A stretch of DNA of 64,000 nucleotides from Hyphomicrobiales bacterium (GCA_900473685.1 UCNE01000007.1:1-64000), one strand, 5' to 3'; numbered from the stretch's first letter, positions 1-8,394 are shown. A program made the numbers and translations. The notes: generated from the letters alone by a model not told the origin.

Positions 1-376
1 GATATTCGAAATGGTTGGAGACGACACCGACGATCTCGATCGGCAACGCACCGATCTTCCAGCGGTAGAGCAGGTCGTTGAGGCAATGGCCAAAGCGCGA
101 CACCATCAAAAGCACCTTCATCCGGTGTTCGGAATCAAGGATATCGGCTTCCATGCCAAAGCGGGTCCTGACCGCCTCGAACCCGGCCTTCAGCTTCTCG
201 AGCGTTGCCCCTTCCTGGCTGATGAAGGTCAGGCGCATGAAGAACAGGCCGGTTTCCATGTCGTCAAACTGCGAGCTGTCGGTGATGTAACAGCCTTCGT
301 CGGCCAGATAGCCGGTGATCGCCGCGACAATGCCACGGGTGGATTTGCACGATACGGTCAGAACGTAGCTCTTCAT
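1..376 (-). CDS. purU: Formyltetrahydrofolate deformylase, N-terminal part
   Basis: The gene runs off the left edge, so only the first 125 or so residues are present. It starts at the ATG complementary to 374-376. The visible protein begins with an ACT-type regulatory domain (MKSYVLTVSCKSTRGIVAAI, then YLADEGCYI) and continues into the start of the formyltransferase-like domain (KVLLMVSRFGHCLNDLLYRW). This order is the PurU signature. PurU hydrolyses 10-formyl-tetrahydrofolate to formate and folate in the cytoplasm. It lies 160 bases downstream of glnT on the same strand. That fits a role in draining the one-carbon units that demethylation of N-methylglutamate puts on folate. The family call is firm; the pathway link is inference. 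Confidence 0.9.
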   Translation of the reverse strand, partial: MKSYVLTVSCKSTRGIVAAITGYLADEGCYITDSSQFDDMETGLFFMRLTFISQEGATLEKLKAGFEAVRTRFGMEADILDSEHRMKVLLMVSRFGHCLNDLLYRWKIGALPIEIVGVVSNHFEY

Positions 377-536
377 CGGTCTCAGTCTCTCGTTTGGGTC
401 TTGGCTGGCCCTCCCGGCCCAGCATCGTGGAACGGAAGCTAGCGCGGCGCTGGCCTGCCCGTCCATCCGTTTCGCGACATCGGATAGCAGGAACAGGCCA
501 TGCCGTCTCTTCTGATCTTGGAACTTGGCCTGACGC

Positions 537-1844
537 TCAGATATCGAGCGTCGTCTGCCGCTCCCAGTCGGTGAAATGCGAGGCGTAGGCATTCCATTCC
601 TGATGCTTGAGCTTCAGGTAGGCACTGGAGAAACTCTTGCCAAGCGCTGCCTTCAGCTCCTCATCCTTGTCGTATTCCCTCAGCGCATCGAGCAGGTTCA
701 GTGGCAGGAGCGGTGCGCCGGTAACGGTGTGGCCTTCCTTGTACATGTCGATGTCCCAATGGCGGCCCGGATCGGCATTCTTCCGGATACCGTTCAAGCC
801 CGCCGCAATGATGATTGCCTGCAGAAGATACGGATTGACCGCACCATCCGGCAGACGCAATTCGAACCGGCCGGGACCGGGAACGCGGACCATGTGGGTG
901 CGGTTATTACCCGTCCACGTCACCGTATTCGGCGCCCAGGTGGCACCGGAAATGGTGCGCGGCGCGTTGATGCGCTTGTAGGAGTTGACTGTCGGATTGG
1001 TCACTGCAGCAAGTGCCGAGGCATGCTTCATGATACCGCCGAGGAAAGTCCTGCCCTGAGCGGACAGGCCAAATGGCATTTCCTTGTCGGCAAAGGCATT
1101 GGTCTTGCCGTCCAGATCCCACACGGAGATATGGGCGTGGCAGCCATTGCCGGTCAGGCCCTTGAACGGCTTGGGCATGAAGGTGGCGCGAAGGCCGTGC
1201 TTTTCGGCAACCGTCTTGACCATGAACTTGAAGAACGAGTGCTTGTCGGCCGTCTGCAGCGCGTCGTCATATTCCCAGTTCATCTCGAACTGGCCGTTCG
1301 CATCCTCATGGTCGTTCTGGTAGGGCTTCCAGCCGAGTTCGAGCATGTAGTCGCAGATTTCGGCAATCACGTCATAACGGCGCATGACTGCCTGCTGGTC
1401 GTAGCAGGGCTTTTCGGCCGTATCGAACTCGTCGGAAATCTTGCCGCCATCCGGTGAAATCAGGAAGAATTCCGGCTCGACGCCGGTCTTGACGCGAAGG
1501 CCCTCTTTGGCAGCTTCGGCAATCAGCCGTTTCAGCATGACGCGCGGTGCCTGGTCCACCGGCTGGTCTTCCATGACGCAATCGGCGGCAACCCAGGCCA
1601 CATCCTTCTTCCAGGGAAGCTGAATGACGGACGACGCGTCCGGAAGCGCAAACAGGTCGGGATGGGCGGGGGTGAGGTCGAGCCATGTGGCAAACCCGGC
1701 AAAACCCGCACCGTTCTTCTGCATGTCGGCAATCGCCTCGGCCGGGACGAGCTTCGCTCGCTGGCCACCGAACAGGTCGGTATAACTGATCATGAAATAT
1801 TTGATGCCACGGTCTTTGGCAAAGCTGGCAAGATCGAGTGTCAC
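537..1844 (-). CDS. glnT: Type III glutamine synthetase / gamma-glutamylmethylamide synthetase
   Basis: This 435-residue protein is a glutamine-synthetase-fold ligase. It has the N-terminal beta-grasp part (about residues 15-100) and the catalytic domain with the metal and glutamate-binding signature VEPEFFLISPDG, the loop NGCHAHISVW and RFELRLPDGAVNPYL. Rhizobial GlnT and the methylotroph enzyme GmaS belong to this same branch. They make glutamine from ammonia, or gamma-glutamylmethylamide from methylamine, using ATP and glutamate. Because glxBCD (N-methylglutamate synthase-like) lie just upstream and a four-subunit dehydrogenase nearby, the GmaS activity is the likelier role here. Start is a GTG with an AGGGGA ribosome site six bases ahead. 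A terminator-like hairpin (1881-1920) separates it from glxD. Confidence 0.85.
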   Translation of the reverse strand: MTLDLASFAKDRGIKYFMISYTDLFGGQRAKLVPAEAIADMQKNGAGFAGFATWLDLTPAHPDLFALPDASSVIQLPWKKDVAWVAADCVMEDQPVDQAPRVMLKRLIAEAAKEGLRVKTGVEPEFFLISPDGGKISDEFDTAEKPCYDQQAVMRRYDVIAEICDYMLELGWKPYQNDHEDANGQFEMNWEYDDALQTADKHSFFKFMVKTVAEKHGLRATFMPKPFKGLTGNGCHAHISVWDLDGKTNAFADKEMPFGLSAQGRTFLGGIMKHASALAAVTNPTVNSYKRINAPRTISGATWAPNTVTWTGNNRTHMVRVPGPGRFELRLPDGAVNPYLLQAIIIAAGLNGIRKNADPGRHWDIDMYKEGHTVTGAPLLPLNLLDALREYDKDEELKAALGKSFSSAYLKLKHQEWNAYASHFTDWERQTTLDI

Positions 1845-1880
1845 TGTGTTCCCCTTTGGATTATTCAGACACTTTTTCGT

Positions 1881-1920
1881 AAAAAGGCCGCTGCCTGACT
1901 TTTAAGATCGGGCAACGGCC
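1881..1920 (-). terminator. Intra-operon Rho-independent terminator or attenuator
   Basis: Read on the minus strand, GGCCGTTGCC and GGCAGCGGCC can form a 10-pair stem with one mismatch around a 15-base loop. Five T residues follow directly. It sits between glxD and glnT, only 36 bases before the glnT start, so it would reduce read-through within the operon. Confidence 0.7.
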
Positions 1921-1935
1921 GAAGGTATGTTTGGG

Positions 1936-3264
1936 TCAGAAGCCTCCCTTGCCTGGGATCCAGCTGGTGCCGGCCAGCGGCACCTGCGCCATGGCGGAGG
2001 CTTCGAGCGTCAGTGCGACAAGATCCTCCGGCTCCAGATTGTGCAGATGGTTCTTGCCGCAGGCCCGCGCGATGGTCTGGGCCTCGAGCGTCATCACCTT
2101 GAGGTAATTGGCGAGACGGCGCCCGGCAGCAACCGGATCAAGGCGCTTGGAAAGCTCCGGGTCCTGCGTCGTGATGCCGGCCGGATCCTTGCCTTCGTGC
2201 CAGTCGTCATAGGCACCGGCCGTCGTTCCGAGCTTCTGGTATTCCGCCTCCCAGTGTGGATCATTATCGCCGATGGCAACCAGCGCTGCCGTACCGATCG
2301 CGACCGCGTCAGCGCCGAGCGCCAAAGCCTTCGCTACATCGGCGCCGGAACGGATACCGCCCGAGACGATCAGTTGAACCTTGCGGTGCATGCCGAGATC
2401 CTGCAGCGCCTGAACCGCGGGGCGGATGCAGGCAAGGATTGGCATGCCGACATTCTCGATGAACACGTCCTGCGTAGCCGCCGTGCCGCCCTGCATACCA
2501 TCAAGCACGACAACGTCGGCACCGGCCTTCACCGCAAGAGCAGTATCGTAATAAGGACGCGCACCACCAACCTTCACATAGATCGGCTTTTCCCAATCGG
2601 TGATTTCGCGCAGTTCCATGATCTTGATTTCCAGATCATCCGGGCCGGTCCAGTCCGGATGACGGCAGGCCGAGCGCTGGTCGATGCCCTTGGGCAGGTT
2701 GCGCATATTGGCGACGCGGTCTGAAATCTTCTGGCCAAGCAGCATGCCGCCACCACCGGGCTTGGCGCCCTGGCCGACAACGATCTCGATCGCATCCGCG
2801 CGGCGCAGGTCCTTCGGATTCATACCGTAGCGCGATGGCAGATACTGGTAGACCAGCGTCTGTGAGTGGCCACGCTCCTCGTCCGTCATGCCGCCGTCAC
2901 CGGTGGTGGTCGATGTTCCAGCGATCGTCGCCCCGCGGCCGAGCGCCTCCTTGGCATTGCCCGAGAGGGCACCGAAGCTCATGCCGGCAATGGTGATCGG
3001 GGTCTTCAGAACGATCGGCTTCTTGGCGTGGCGCGCACCGAGCACGACGGATGTGTCGCATTTCTCGCGGTAGCCTTCGAGCGGATAGCGAGAGATCGAA
3101 GCACCGAGGAACAGGAGGTCGTCGAAATGCGGAACCTTGCGCTTGGTACCGGCGCCACGAATATCATAAATGCCGGTTGCTGCCGCGCGGCGGATTTCCG
3201 CGAGTGTGTAATCGTCGAAAGTCGCTGACTTGCGTGGCGGGGTATAGGGGTTGTGATAGCTCAT
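1936..3264 (-). CDS. glxD: FMN-binding glutamate-synthase-like subunit (GlxD; N-methylglutamate synthase subunit C)
   Basis: This 442-residue protein matches the central FMN/synthase domain of glutamate synthase as a stand-alone subunit. Visible blocks are the substrate and FMN region (TPITIAGMSFGALSGNAKEA, then GTSTTTGDGGM), GQGAKPGGGGMLLGQK, and the phosphate-binding part SGGIRSGADVAKALALGADAV near residues 305-325. With the amidotransferase GlxB and the GXGXG subunit GlxC it would form N-methylglutamate synthase, which makes N-methylglutamate from gamma-glutamylmethylamide or methylamine and glutamate. The three closely spaced cysteines that bind the [3Fe-4S] cluster in true glutamate synthase, just before the conserved ATQDPEL-like segment, are absent: the segment before TTQDPEL has no Cys. 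glxC ends 15 bases upstream, indicating one transcript. Confidence 0.9.
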   Translation of the reverse strand: MSYHNPYTPPRKSATFDDYTLAEIRRAAATGIYDIRGAGTKRKVPHFDDLLFLGASISRYPLEGYREKCDTSVVLGARHAKKPIVLKTPITIAGMSFGALSGNAKEALGRGATIAGTSTTTGDGGMTDEERGHSQTLVYQYLPSRYGMNPKDLRRADAIEIVVGQGAKPGGGGMLLGQKISDRVANMRNLPKGIDQRSACRHPDWTGPDDLEIKIMELREITDWEKPIYVKVGGARPYYDTALAVKAGADVVVLDGMQGGTAATQDVFIENVGMPILACIRPAVQALQDLGMHRKVQLIVSGGIRSGADVAKALALGADAVAIGTAALVAIGDNDPHWEAEYQKLGTTAGAYDDWHEGKDPAGITTQDPELSKRLDPVAAGRRLANYLKVMTLEAQTIARACGKNHLHNLEPEDLVALTLEASAMAQVPLAGTSWIPGKGGF

Positions 3265-3279
3265 GAACGGTTCCCTGCC

Positions 3280-4002
3280 TTAGTACGCGTCAGCGTTATC
3301 GATGTTGAAATTGTAGAGCGTACGGGCCGAGCCATAGCGCTTGAACTCCTGCGGCTTGACATCGGTGATGCCAGCCTTGTCCAGCAATTCTGCAAGCTTC
3401 TCGATATGCTCCGGGCGCAACTCCTTCTGGATGCAATCGGCACCGAGGCTCTTCACCTCGCCGCGCACGAACAGCTTGGCCTCATAAAGCGAATCTCCAA
3501 GCGCATCACCGGCATTGCCGAGCACCACCAGATGGCCCGACTGGCCCATGAAGGCCGACATATGGCCGATATTGCCTTGAACGACGATATCGATGCCCTT
3601 CATCGAGATACCGCAGCGGGAAGCTGCATTGCCCTTGATGACCAGCAGACCGCCGCGGCCTGTCGCCCCGGCATACTGGCTGGCATCGCCCTCGATGACA
3701 ACCGTTCCCGACATCATGTTCTCAGCGACACCCGGGCCTGCGGAACCATGGACGGTGACAGAACCGCCATCATTCATTCCGGCGCAATAGTAACCGACGC
3801 TGCCACGTACCTCGACTGTCACCGGTTGATCGATACCGACGGCGACGGCATGGCTGCCGCGCGGATTGACGACTTCGAAGTTCGTATCATTGGTGCCGGG
3901 GGCAATCGCATGCAGGGCGCTATTCAGGTCGCGCAACGGCATTTTGGCAAGGTCGAATACGCGCATCGTGTCCAGACTTTCTCGTTTAACGCTGAGGTCC
4001 AT
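3280..4002 (-). CDS. glxC: GXGXG-domain glutamate-synthase-like subunit (GlxC; N-methylglutamate synthase subunit B)
   Basis: This 240-residue protein corresponds to the C-terminal right-handed beta-helix (GXGXG) domain of glutamate synthase. From about residue 60 it shows regularly spaced turns: VRGSVGYYCAGMNDGG, GSAGPGVAENMMSG, GDASQYAGATGRGG, GNAASRCGISMKG and GNIGHMSAFMGQSG. In glutamate synthase this domain is structural and helps form the ammonia channel; it has no catalytic residues of its own. It lies between glxB and glxD with two-base and fifteen-base gaps, so the three should be co-translated and assemble together. Rhizobial name is glxC; methylotroph name is mgsB. Confidence 0.9.
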   Translation of the reverse strand: MDLSVKRESLDTMRVFDLAKMPLRDLNSALHAIAPGTNDTNFEVVNPRGSHAVAVGIDQPVTVEVRGSVGYYCAGMNDGGSVTVHGSAGPGVAENMMSGTVVIEGDASQYAGATGRGGLLVIKGNAASRCGISMKGIDIVVQGNIGHMSAFMGQSGHLVVLGNAGDALGDSLYEAKLFVRGEVKSLGADCIQKELRPEHIEKLAELLDKAGITDVKPQEFKRYGSARTLYNFNIDNADAY

Positions 4003-4004
4003 GT

Positions 4005-4910
4005 TTACGCCGCCTTCTCATGATCCCAGAAGTAAACGGTCGCGGGTTCCGGCTCCCAGACACGGGCGTCTTCAATGCCCGGCAGGTTGACGAGCGCCCG
4101 GTATTCCGAACCAAAAGCAATATATTGGTCGGTTTCCGCCATCACGGCCGGCTTGCAGGCGATCGGGTCGCGCACCACGCCGAAGCCGGACTTGGTGCCG
4201 ACCACGAAGGTGAAGAAACCGTCGAGATCGTCGAGCGCACTGGTCAGCGCCTGCCCGAGATCCTTGCCCTTGGCCATTTCCGCTGTCAGGTAGGCCGCAG
4301 CGACTTCCGTGTCGTTCTGGGTCTCGAAGGTCATACCTTCGCGCACCAGCTCGCGGCGCAGGTTGTTGTGATTGGAGAGCGAACCGTTATGCACCAGGCA
4401 CTGATCGGCGCCGGTCGAGAACGGATGGGCGCCGAGCGTCGTGACGGCCGATTCCGTTGCCATGCGGGTATGGCCGATACCGTGCGTTCCACCCATCTGG
4501 CGAATGCCGAAGCGGGACACCACGTCCTTTGGCAAGCCAACTTCCTTGTAGATCTCGACGCTGTCGCCCGAGCCCATGACACGAACTCCGGGCCGCTCCT
4601 GAGCGAGCAGGTCGCGCACCGCAGCAGCCTTGTCAGCGTTGGTTTCGATGACCGCATGAGTGCTTTTCAGCTCCACGGAGACGCTTGTATCGACGGGTTT
4701 CAGCAGCGCATCGAGACCGGCAAAATCCTGCTTCGGGTCAGCCGATTGAACGGTGATTTTGGCGCGGCCTTCGGAGGGGGCGCCGTAGATGGCGATGCCC
4801 GCGCTATCAGGCCCGCGGTCCGTCATGATAACAAGCATATCGGACAGCATGGCACCCAATTGCGGTTCCAGGCTCTTGTCCTTCAAAAACAATCCGACAA
4901 TTCCGCACAT
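4005..4910 (-). CDS. glxB: Class II glutamine amidotransferase subunit (GlxB; N-methylglutamate synthase subunit A)
   Basis: The protein (301 residues) begins MCGIVGLF, which places the catalytic N-terminal cysteine of Ntn-type glutamine amidotransferases at position 2 after Met removal. Other family blocks are GIGHTRMATESAVTTLGAHPF, CLVHNGSLSNHNNLRREL and ETQNDTEVAAAYL. This domain normally hydrolyses glutamine, or here possibly gamma-glutamylmethylamide, and passes the amine to the synthase subunit. It is the first gene after the regulator and is followed at two bases by glxC. The 112-base space upstream contains a large imperfect palindrome (4973-4997) that is a likely operator. Confidence 0.9.
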   Translation of the reverse strand: MCGIVGLFLKDKSLEPQLGAMLSDMLVIMTDRGPDSAGIAIYGAPSEGRAKITVQSADPKQDFAGLDALLKPVDTSVSVELKSTHAVIETNADKAAAVRDLLAQERPGVRVMGSGDSVEIYKEVGLPKDVVSRFGIRQMGGTHGIGHTRMATESAVTTLGAHPFSTGADQCLVHNGSLSNHNNLRRELVREGMTFETQNDTEVAAAYLTAEMAKGKDLGQALTSALDDLDGFFTFVVGTKSGFGVVRDPIACKPAVMAETDQYIAFGSEYRALVNLPGIEDARVWEPEPATVYFWDHEKAA

Positions 4911-4972
4911 GGGGACAATCCTTCGTTTCGTTGATGAAAAGATGGATATCAGCTGCCGTTTTGAATTTCAAC

Positions 4973-4997
4973 TGAGAAGAAAGTTATTTTCTTATCA
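4973..4997. promoter_or_regulatory. Candidate operator upstream of glxBCD
   Basis: The arms TGAGAAGAAA and TTTCTTATCA are complementary at nine of ten positions around the spacer GTTAT. The site lies 63 bases before the glxB start and just after the XRE-cupin regulator gene. A shorter related element (TGAGA, nine bases, TCTCA; 5758-5776) lies upstream of the regulator itself. Binding by that regulator is inference. Confidence 0.5.
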
Positions 4998-5022
4998 GGC
5001 AATATTTTCGAACATGGAAATC

Positions 5023-5718
5023 TTAGACATTGCTCCGCGTCTGCGGATAGGAAATGATCGACAGATAGCGGATCGGCAGCTTCACCAGCTCTTCCGGCCC
5101 GTGACGCGCATCGGCGTCAAAGAACAGGCTGTCACCAGGCTGCATGGTGAAAAGCCGGTCGCCATGGCGATAGACCACTTCACCAACCAGCATGTAGAGA
5201 AACTCCATGCCTTCATGCTGGAAAGCCGGGAACGTATCGGAATCCGCCGTCAGCGTGATCAGATAGGGCTCGACCACCACGCCGGCCGTGTTGTTGTCGA
5301 TATGGCCGAGCAGATTGTATTGATGCCCCGCCCGCGTACCGCGCCGCTCCAGCTCGACACCTTCGCCGGCCTTGACGAACACCGCGTTGCGCGGCTCCTC
5401 ATAGCGGCGGAAGAACGCTGTGACTGGAACGCCAAGCGCCCGTGACAGAGATTGCAGCGTCGTCAGCGACGGGGAGATGTTGCCGTTCTCGATCTTCGAC
5501 AGCATGCCAAGCGAAATGCCGGTGGCGGTGGCGAGGTCGGTCACGGTGATGCCGAGTTTCTTGCGGAAGGCGCGAACCTCGTGGCCGATGGCGATTTCGA
5601 GGTTGTTTTCCTTCGGCTCACGCAGCGCGTGCGGATCCTGCAGAAAGGCAGCCTTCAGGGCCGGATGTTCATCGTCTGTGACCCGGCCGATATCAGTGAC
5701 TGGCTGCTTCTTCGCCAT
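5023..5718 (-). CDS. XRE-family regulator with C-terminal cupin domain
   Basis: The protein has 231 residues. After a 45-residue leader comes a Cro/CI-type helix-turn-helix (VRAFRKKLGITVTDLATATG, then SLGMLSKIENGNISPSLTTL, about residues 48-105). A small beta-barrel cupin follows at about 155-225 (HEGMEFLYMLVGEVVYRHGD, MQPGDSLFFDADARHGPEEL). Such regulators (SutR/PuuR-like) bind small amines or amino acids through the cupin. The gene lies 112 bases upstream of glxB in the same direction and is therefore the probable local regulator of the glxBCD-glnT operon. The ligand is not predictable; methylamine-derived glutamyl compounds are plausible. Confidence 0.85.
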   Translation of the reverse strand: MAKKQPVTDIGRVTDDEHPALKAAFLQDPHALREPKENNLEIAIGHEVRAFRKKLGITVTDLATATGISLGMLSKIENGNISPSLTTLQSLSRALGVPVTAFFRRYEEPRNAVFVKAGEGVELERRGTRAGHQYNLLGHIDNNTAGVVVEPYLITLTADSDTFPAFQHEGMEFLYMLVGEVVYRHGDRLFTMQPGDSLFFDADARHGPEELVKLPIRYLSIISYPQTRSNV

Positions 5719-5757
5719 GCGGTTTCGCCCCCTGCTTGCAAGTCAGCCAATCTATCC

Positions 5758-5776
5758 TGAGAGTGAAATTTTCTCA
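5758..5776. promoter_or_regulatory. Short inverted repeat upstream of the XRE-cupin gene
   Basis: TGAGA and TCTCA are separated by nine bases and lie about 40 bases before the regulator start. The sequence resembles the larger palindrome at 4973-4997 (shared CTGAGA, then GAAA, then TTCT). It may be an autoregulatory site; support is only the similarity. Confidence 0.35.
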
Positions 5777-5793
5777 ACCGGGAAGAATATCGT

Positions 5794-6771
5794 TCAACGG
5801 GCTCCGGTATCACCCATTTGCCTCTGGAATCGCGGTGGCTCGCCGAAAGCGGTGCGATAGCTGCGGGAAAAATGACCGGCACTGGAAAAGCCGGTTGCAA
5901 AAGCAATTTCCGAGATCGAAAGCGGGCTCTGCTGCAGCAGGCGGCGGGCATGATCGAGCCGCAGCTTTCGGTATTCCAGAAGAAAGGATGATCCCATCTG
6001 GCTCGAAAACAACCGGTCGAGATGACGGGGCGACAGGCCCGCCAGCGCCGCCATGGTCTGGCGATCGAGCGGGGCCTCGATTGTCGCTTCCATCTTTTCA
6101 AGCACTGTGAGCAAACCCGGGTGATTGACACGGTAGCGCTCGGCCAGCGATGCCCGCTGCGGCGCGCCGGAACTTTCCACATGGGTGTGCAGGTACCAGT
6201 CGCTGACCCGGCGGGCGAAATCCGATCCCATACGCTCCGAAATCAGCGCGTGCATCATGTCCAGCGGCGCCACGCCGCCGCCGCAGGTAATGCGGTTACC
6301 GTCAAGCACATACCGCGCCTGACGGGGCGCGAGTGCGGGAAATGCCTCCATCAATACGGGGGCATGCTCCCAGTGGATCGTAAAATCCCGATCCTCCAGC
6401 AATCCGGCTTCTGCCATAAGGTAGGGGCCGCCGGAAATTCCGCCAATACGCACGCCATCGCGGGCAAGCTGGCGCAGGCAGGCCAGCACCGCTGGCACAT
6501 CCCAGTCAACCGGCGTGCCGCCGGCGCAGACAAAGACAGTGTGGAAACCCGAACCCCGCGCTGGCAGCCGCAATGCGGGAACCGGAATACCAGAAGACGT
6601 CATTCCCGTGTTGCCATCGACGACATGCGCCGAAAGCGCATAAATATCCCGGCCGGCCAAAAGGTTTGCGGCACGCAGCGGTTCCACCGCCGACGCATAG
6701 GACATCAGCGCAAATCCCGGAATGAGGATAAAGCCGATCTTCTGGATGTTTTTCAGGTCATCTGATGCCAT
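5794..6771 (-). CDS. glxA: GlxA-family transcriptional regulator (DJ-1/PfpI domain plus AraC helix-turn-helix)
   Basis: From the ATG at 6771 the protein has 325 residues (MASDDLKNIQKIGFILIPGF). The N-terminal 180 residues form a DJ-1/PfpI amidotransferase-like sensing domain (FALMSYASAVEPLRAANLL, GISGGPYLMAEAGLL, CGGGVAPLDMM). The C-terminal hundred or so form the double AraC helix-turn-helix (MAALAGLSPRHLDRLFSSQM, then ISEIAFATGFSSAGHFSRSY). Longer in-frame starts to 6846 would run to within 15 bases of the divergent soxB start, so 6771 is preferred. The gene is divergent from the sarcosine-oxidase-type operon and most likely activates it, as GlxA/GbdR-type regulators do for quaternary and methylated amines. 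Confidence 0.85.
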   Translation of the reverse strand: MASDDLKNIQKIGFILIPGFALMSYASAVEPLRAANLLAGRDIYALSAHVVDGNTGMTSSGIPVPALRLPARGSGFHTVFVCAGGTPVDWDVPAVLACLRQLARDGVRIGGISGGPYLMAEAGLLEDRDFTIHWEHAPVLMEAFPALAPRQARYVLDGNRITCGGGVAPLDMMHALISERMGSDFARRVSDWYLHTHVESSGAPQRASLAERYRVNHPGLLTVLEKMEATIEAPLDRQTMAALAGLSPRHLDRLFSSQMGSSFLLEYRKLRLDHARRLLQQSPLSISEIAFATGFSSAGHFSRSYRTAFGEPPRFQRQMGDTGAR

Positions 6772-6861
6772 GTCCCAATTATGGCCGAAAACGTCTCTTT
6801 CCTGCAAGTACCCAGATGCAATCCTGTCATGATCGGCGCGGTTCACCGGGATTCATTTGCC

Positions 6862-8112
6862 ATGCGCTACTCTGCCTTTTCCGTTTTTCTGAACGCCCTG
6901 CGCGGCAACAAGGGCTGGAAGCCTGCATGGCGCAGTCCGGTTCCGAAGAACCACTATGACGTCATCATCATTGGCGGCGGCGGGCATGGCCTTGCGACGG
7001 CCTATTACCTCGCCAAGGAATTCGGCGTCACCAATGTGGCCGTGCTGGAAAAAGGCTATATCGGCTCCGGCAATGTCGGCCGCAACACGACGATCATCCG
7101 TTCCAACTACCTGCTGCAGGGCAACAATCCGTTTTACGAGCTGTCGATGAAGCTCTGGGAAGGGCTGGAGCAGGACTTCAATTTCAACGCCATGGTCTCA
7201 CAGCGCGGCGTGCTCAACCTTTATCATTCCGACGCCCAGCGCGATGCCTACACGCGGCGCGGCAATGCCATGCGGCTGCATGGCGTCGATGCCGATCTGC
7301 TGGACCGCAATGCCGTGCGCCAGATGCTGCCGTTCCTCGATTTCGACAATGCCCGCTTCCCGATCCAGGGTGCATTGATGCAAAAACGGGGTGGCACCGT
7401 GCGCCATGACGCTGTTGCCTGGGGCTATGCCCGTGGTGCTGATATGCGCGGCGTCGATATCATCCAGAATTGCGAAGTCACCGGCATCCGCCGCGAAAAC
7501 GGCCGCGTCGTTGGCGTCGAGACCAGCCAGGGCTTTATCGGCTGCGGTAAACTGGCGCTGGCAGCAGCAGGCAATTCCACCACCGTCGCCGACATGGTCG
7601 ACATGAAGCTACCGATCGAAAGTCATGTGCTGCAGGCCTTCGTCTCGGAGGGGTTGAAGCCGTTCATCGACAATGTCGTCACATTCGGCGCCGGGCATTT
7701 CTACGTCTCGCAATCAGACAAAGGCGGCCTCGTGTTCGGCGGCGATATCGATGGCTACAATTCCTATGCGCAACGCGGCAATCTGGCGACGGTCGAACAC
7801 GTCGCCGAGGCCGGTGTCGCGATGATCCCGGCCCTTTCGCGTGTCAGGGTGCTGCGCTCCTGGGGCGGGGTGATGGACATGAGCATGGACGGATCGCCGA
7901 TCATCGACCGCACCCATATCGACAATCTCTACCTGAACGCCGGCTGGTGCTATGGCGGCTTCAAGGCCACGCCCGCCTCCGGCTTCTGCTACGCCCATCT
8001 GATCGCCAGGAACGAGCAGCATGAAACAGGCCGCGCCTTCCGGCTCGACCGCTTCGCCCGCGGTCGGATGATCGATGAAAAAGGCGTCGGCTCGCAACCC
8101 AATCTGCATTGA
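6862..8112 (+). CDS. soxB: N-methylglutamate dehydrogenase subunit A / sarcosine oxidase beta-type flavoprotein
   Basis: The ATG at 6862 gives 416 residues beginning MRYSAFSVFLNALRGNKGW, the usual start of the beta subunit; an upstream in-frame ATG at 6781 is less likely. An FAD dinucleotide-binding motif follows (DVIIIGGGGHGLATAYYL, about residues 33-50), then NVGRNTTIIRSNYLL, and the C-terminal flavin-contact region CYGGFKATPASG. In heterotetrameric sarcosine oxidase this subunit holds the catalytic flavins; in methylotrophs the homologue is MgdA. The operon order beta-delta-alpha-gamma follows with overlaps. Close linkage to glxBCD and glnT makes N-methylglutamate the more probable substrate than sarcosine. 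Confidence 0.88.
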   Translation: MRYSAFSVFLNALRGNKGWKPAWRSPVPKNHYDVIIIGGGGHGLATAYYLAKEFGVTNVAVLEKGYIGSGNVGRNTTIIRSNYLLQGNNPFYELSMKLWEGLEQDFNFNAMVSQRGVLNLYHSDAQRDAYTRRGNAMRLHGVDADLLDRNAVRQMLPFLDFDNARFPIQGALMQKRGGTVRHDAVAWGYARGADMRGVDIIQNCEVTGIRRENGRVVGVETSQGFIGCGKLALAAAGNSTTVADMVDMKLPIESHVLQAFVSEGLKPFIDNVVTFGAGHFYVSQSDKGGLVFGGDIDGYNSYAQRGNLATVEHVAEAGVAMIPALSRVRVLRSWGGVMDMSMDGSPIIDRTHIDNLYLNAGWCYGGFKATPASGFCYAHLIARNEQHETGRAFRLDRFARGRMIDEKGVGSQPNLH

Positions 8113-8121
8113 GGACTTGAT

Positions 8122-8394
8122 ATGGCCAGCCTGATCGCCTGCCCCCATTGCGGGCCGCGCCCCAAGGAAGAATTTACCGTTCGCGGCGACGCCGGTATCA
8201 CCCGCCCGGCACCCGATGCCGGTGAAGACGCCTGGTACGCCTATGTCTACCTGCGCGACAATCCGCGTGGACGCCACAAGGAACATTGGCACCACACCTC
8301 CGGCTGCCGCCGCTGGCTTGTGGTCGAGCGAGATACGATGACGCACGCAATCTACAAAGTCACGGATGCCAGCGCTCCGGGAGAGACCGCATGA
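8122..8394 (+). CDS. soxD: N-methylglutamate dehydrogenase subunit B / sarcosine oxidase delta subunit
   Basis: This 90-residue protein shows the zinc-ribbon start of SoxD (MASLIACPHCGPRPKEEF) and the conserved segment YVYLRDNPRGRHKEHWHHTSGCRRWL. The latter carries the histidines and cysteine that complete the metal site. It is a small structural subunit. The start is nine bases after soxB, with GAGGA ahead of it. Its TGA overlaps the ATG of the alpha subunit gene (ATGA). Confidence 0.9.
   Translation: MASLIACPHCGPRPKEEFTVRGDAGITRPAPDAGEDAWYAYVYLRDNPRGRHKEHWHHTSGCRRWLVVERDTMTHAIYKVTDASAPGETA

Noticed and set aside
6781-6861. Longer starts for the soxB-type gene (6781) and the GlxA-type regulator (6846)
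   Set aside because: The extensions lie in the shared divergent promoter space, and family proteins begin at the positions chosen (6862 and 6771).
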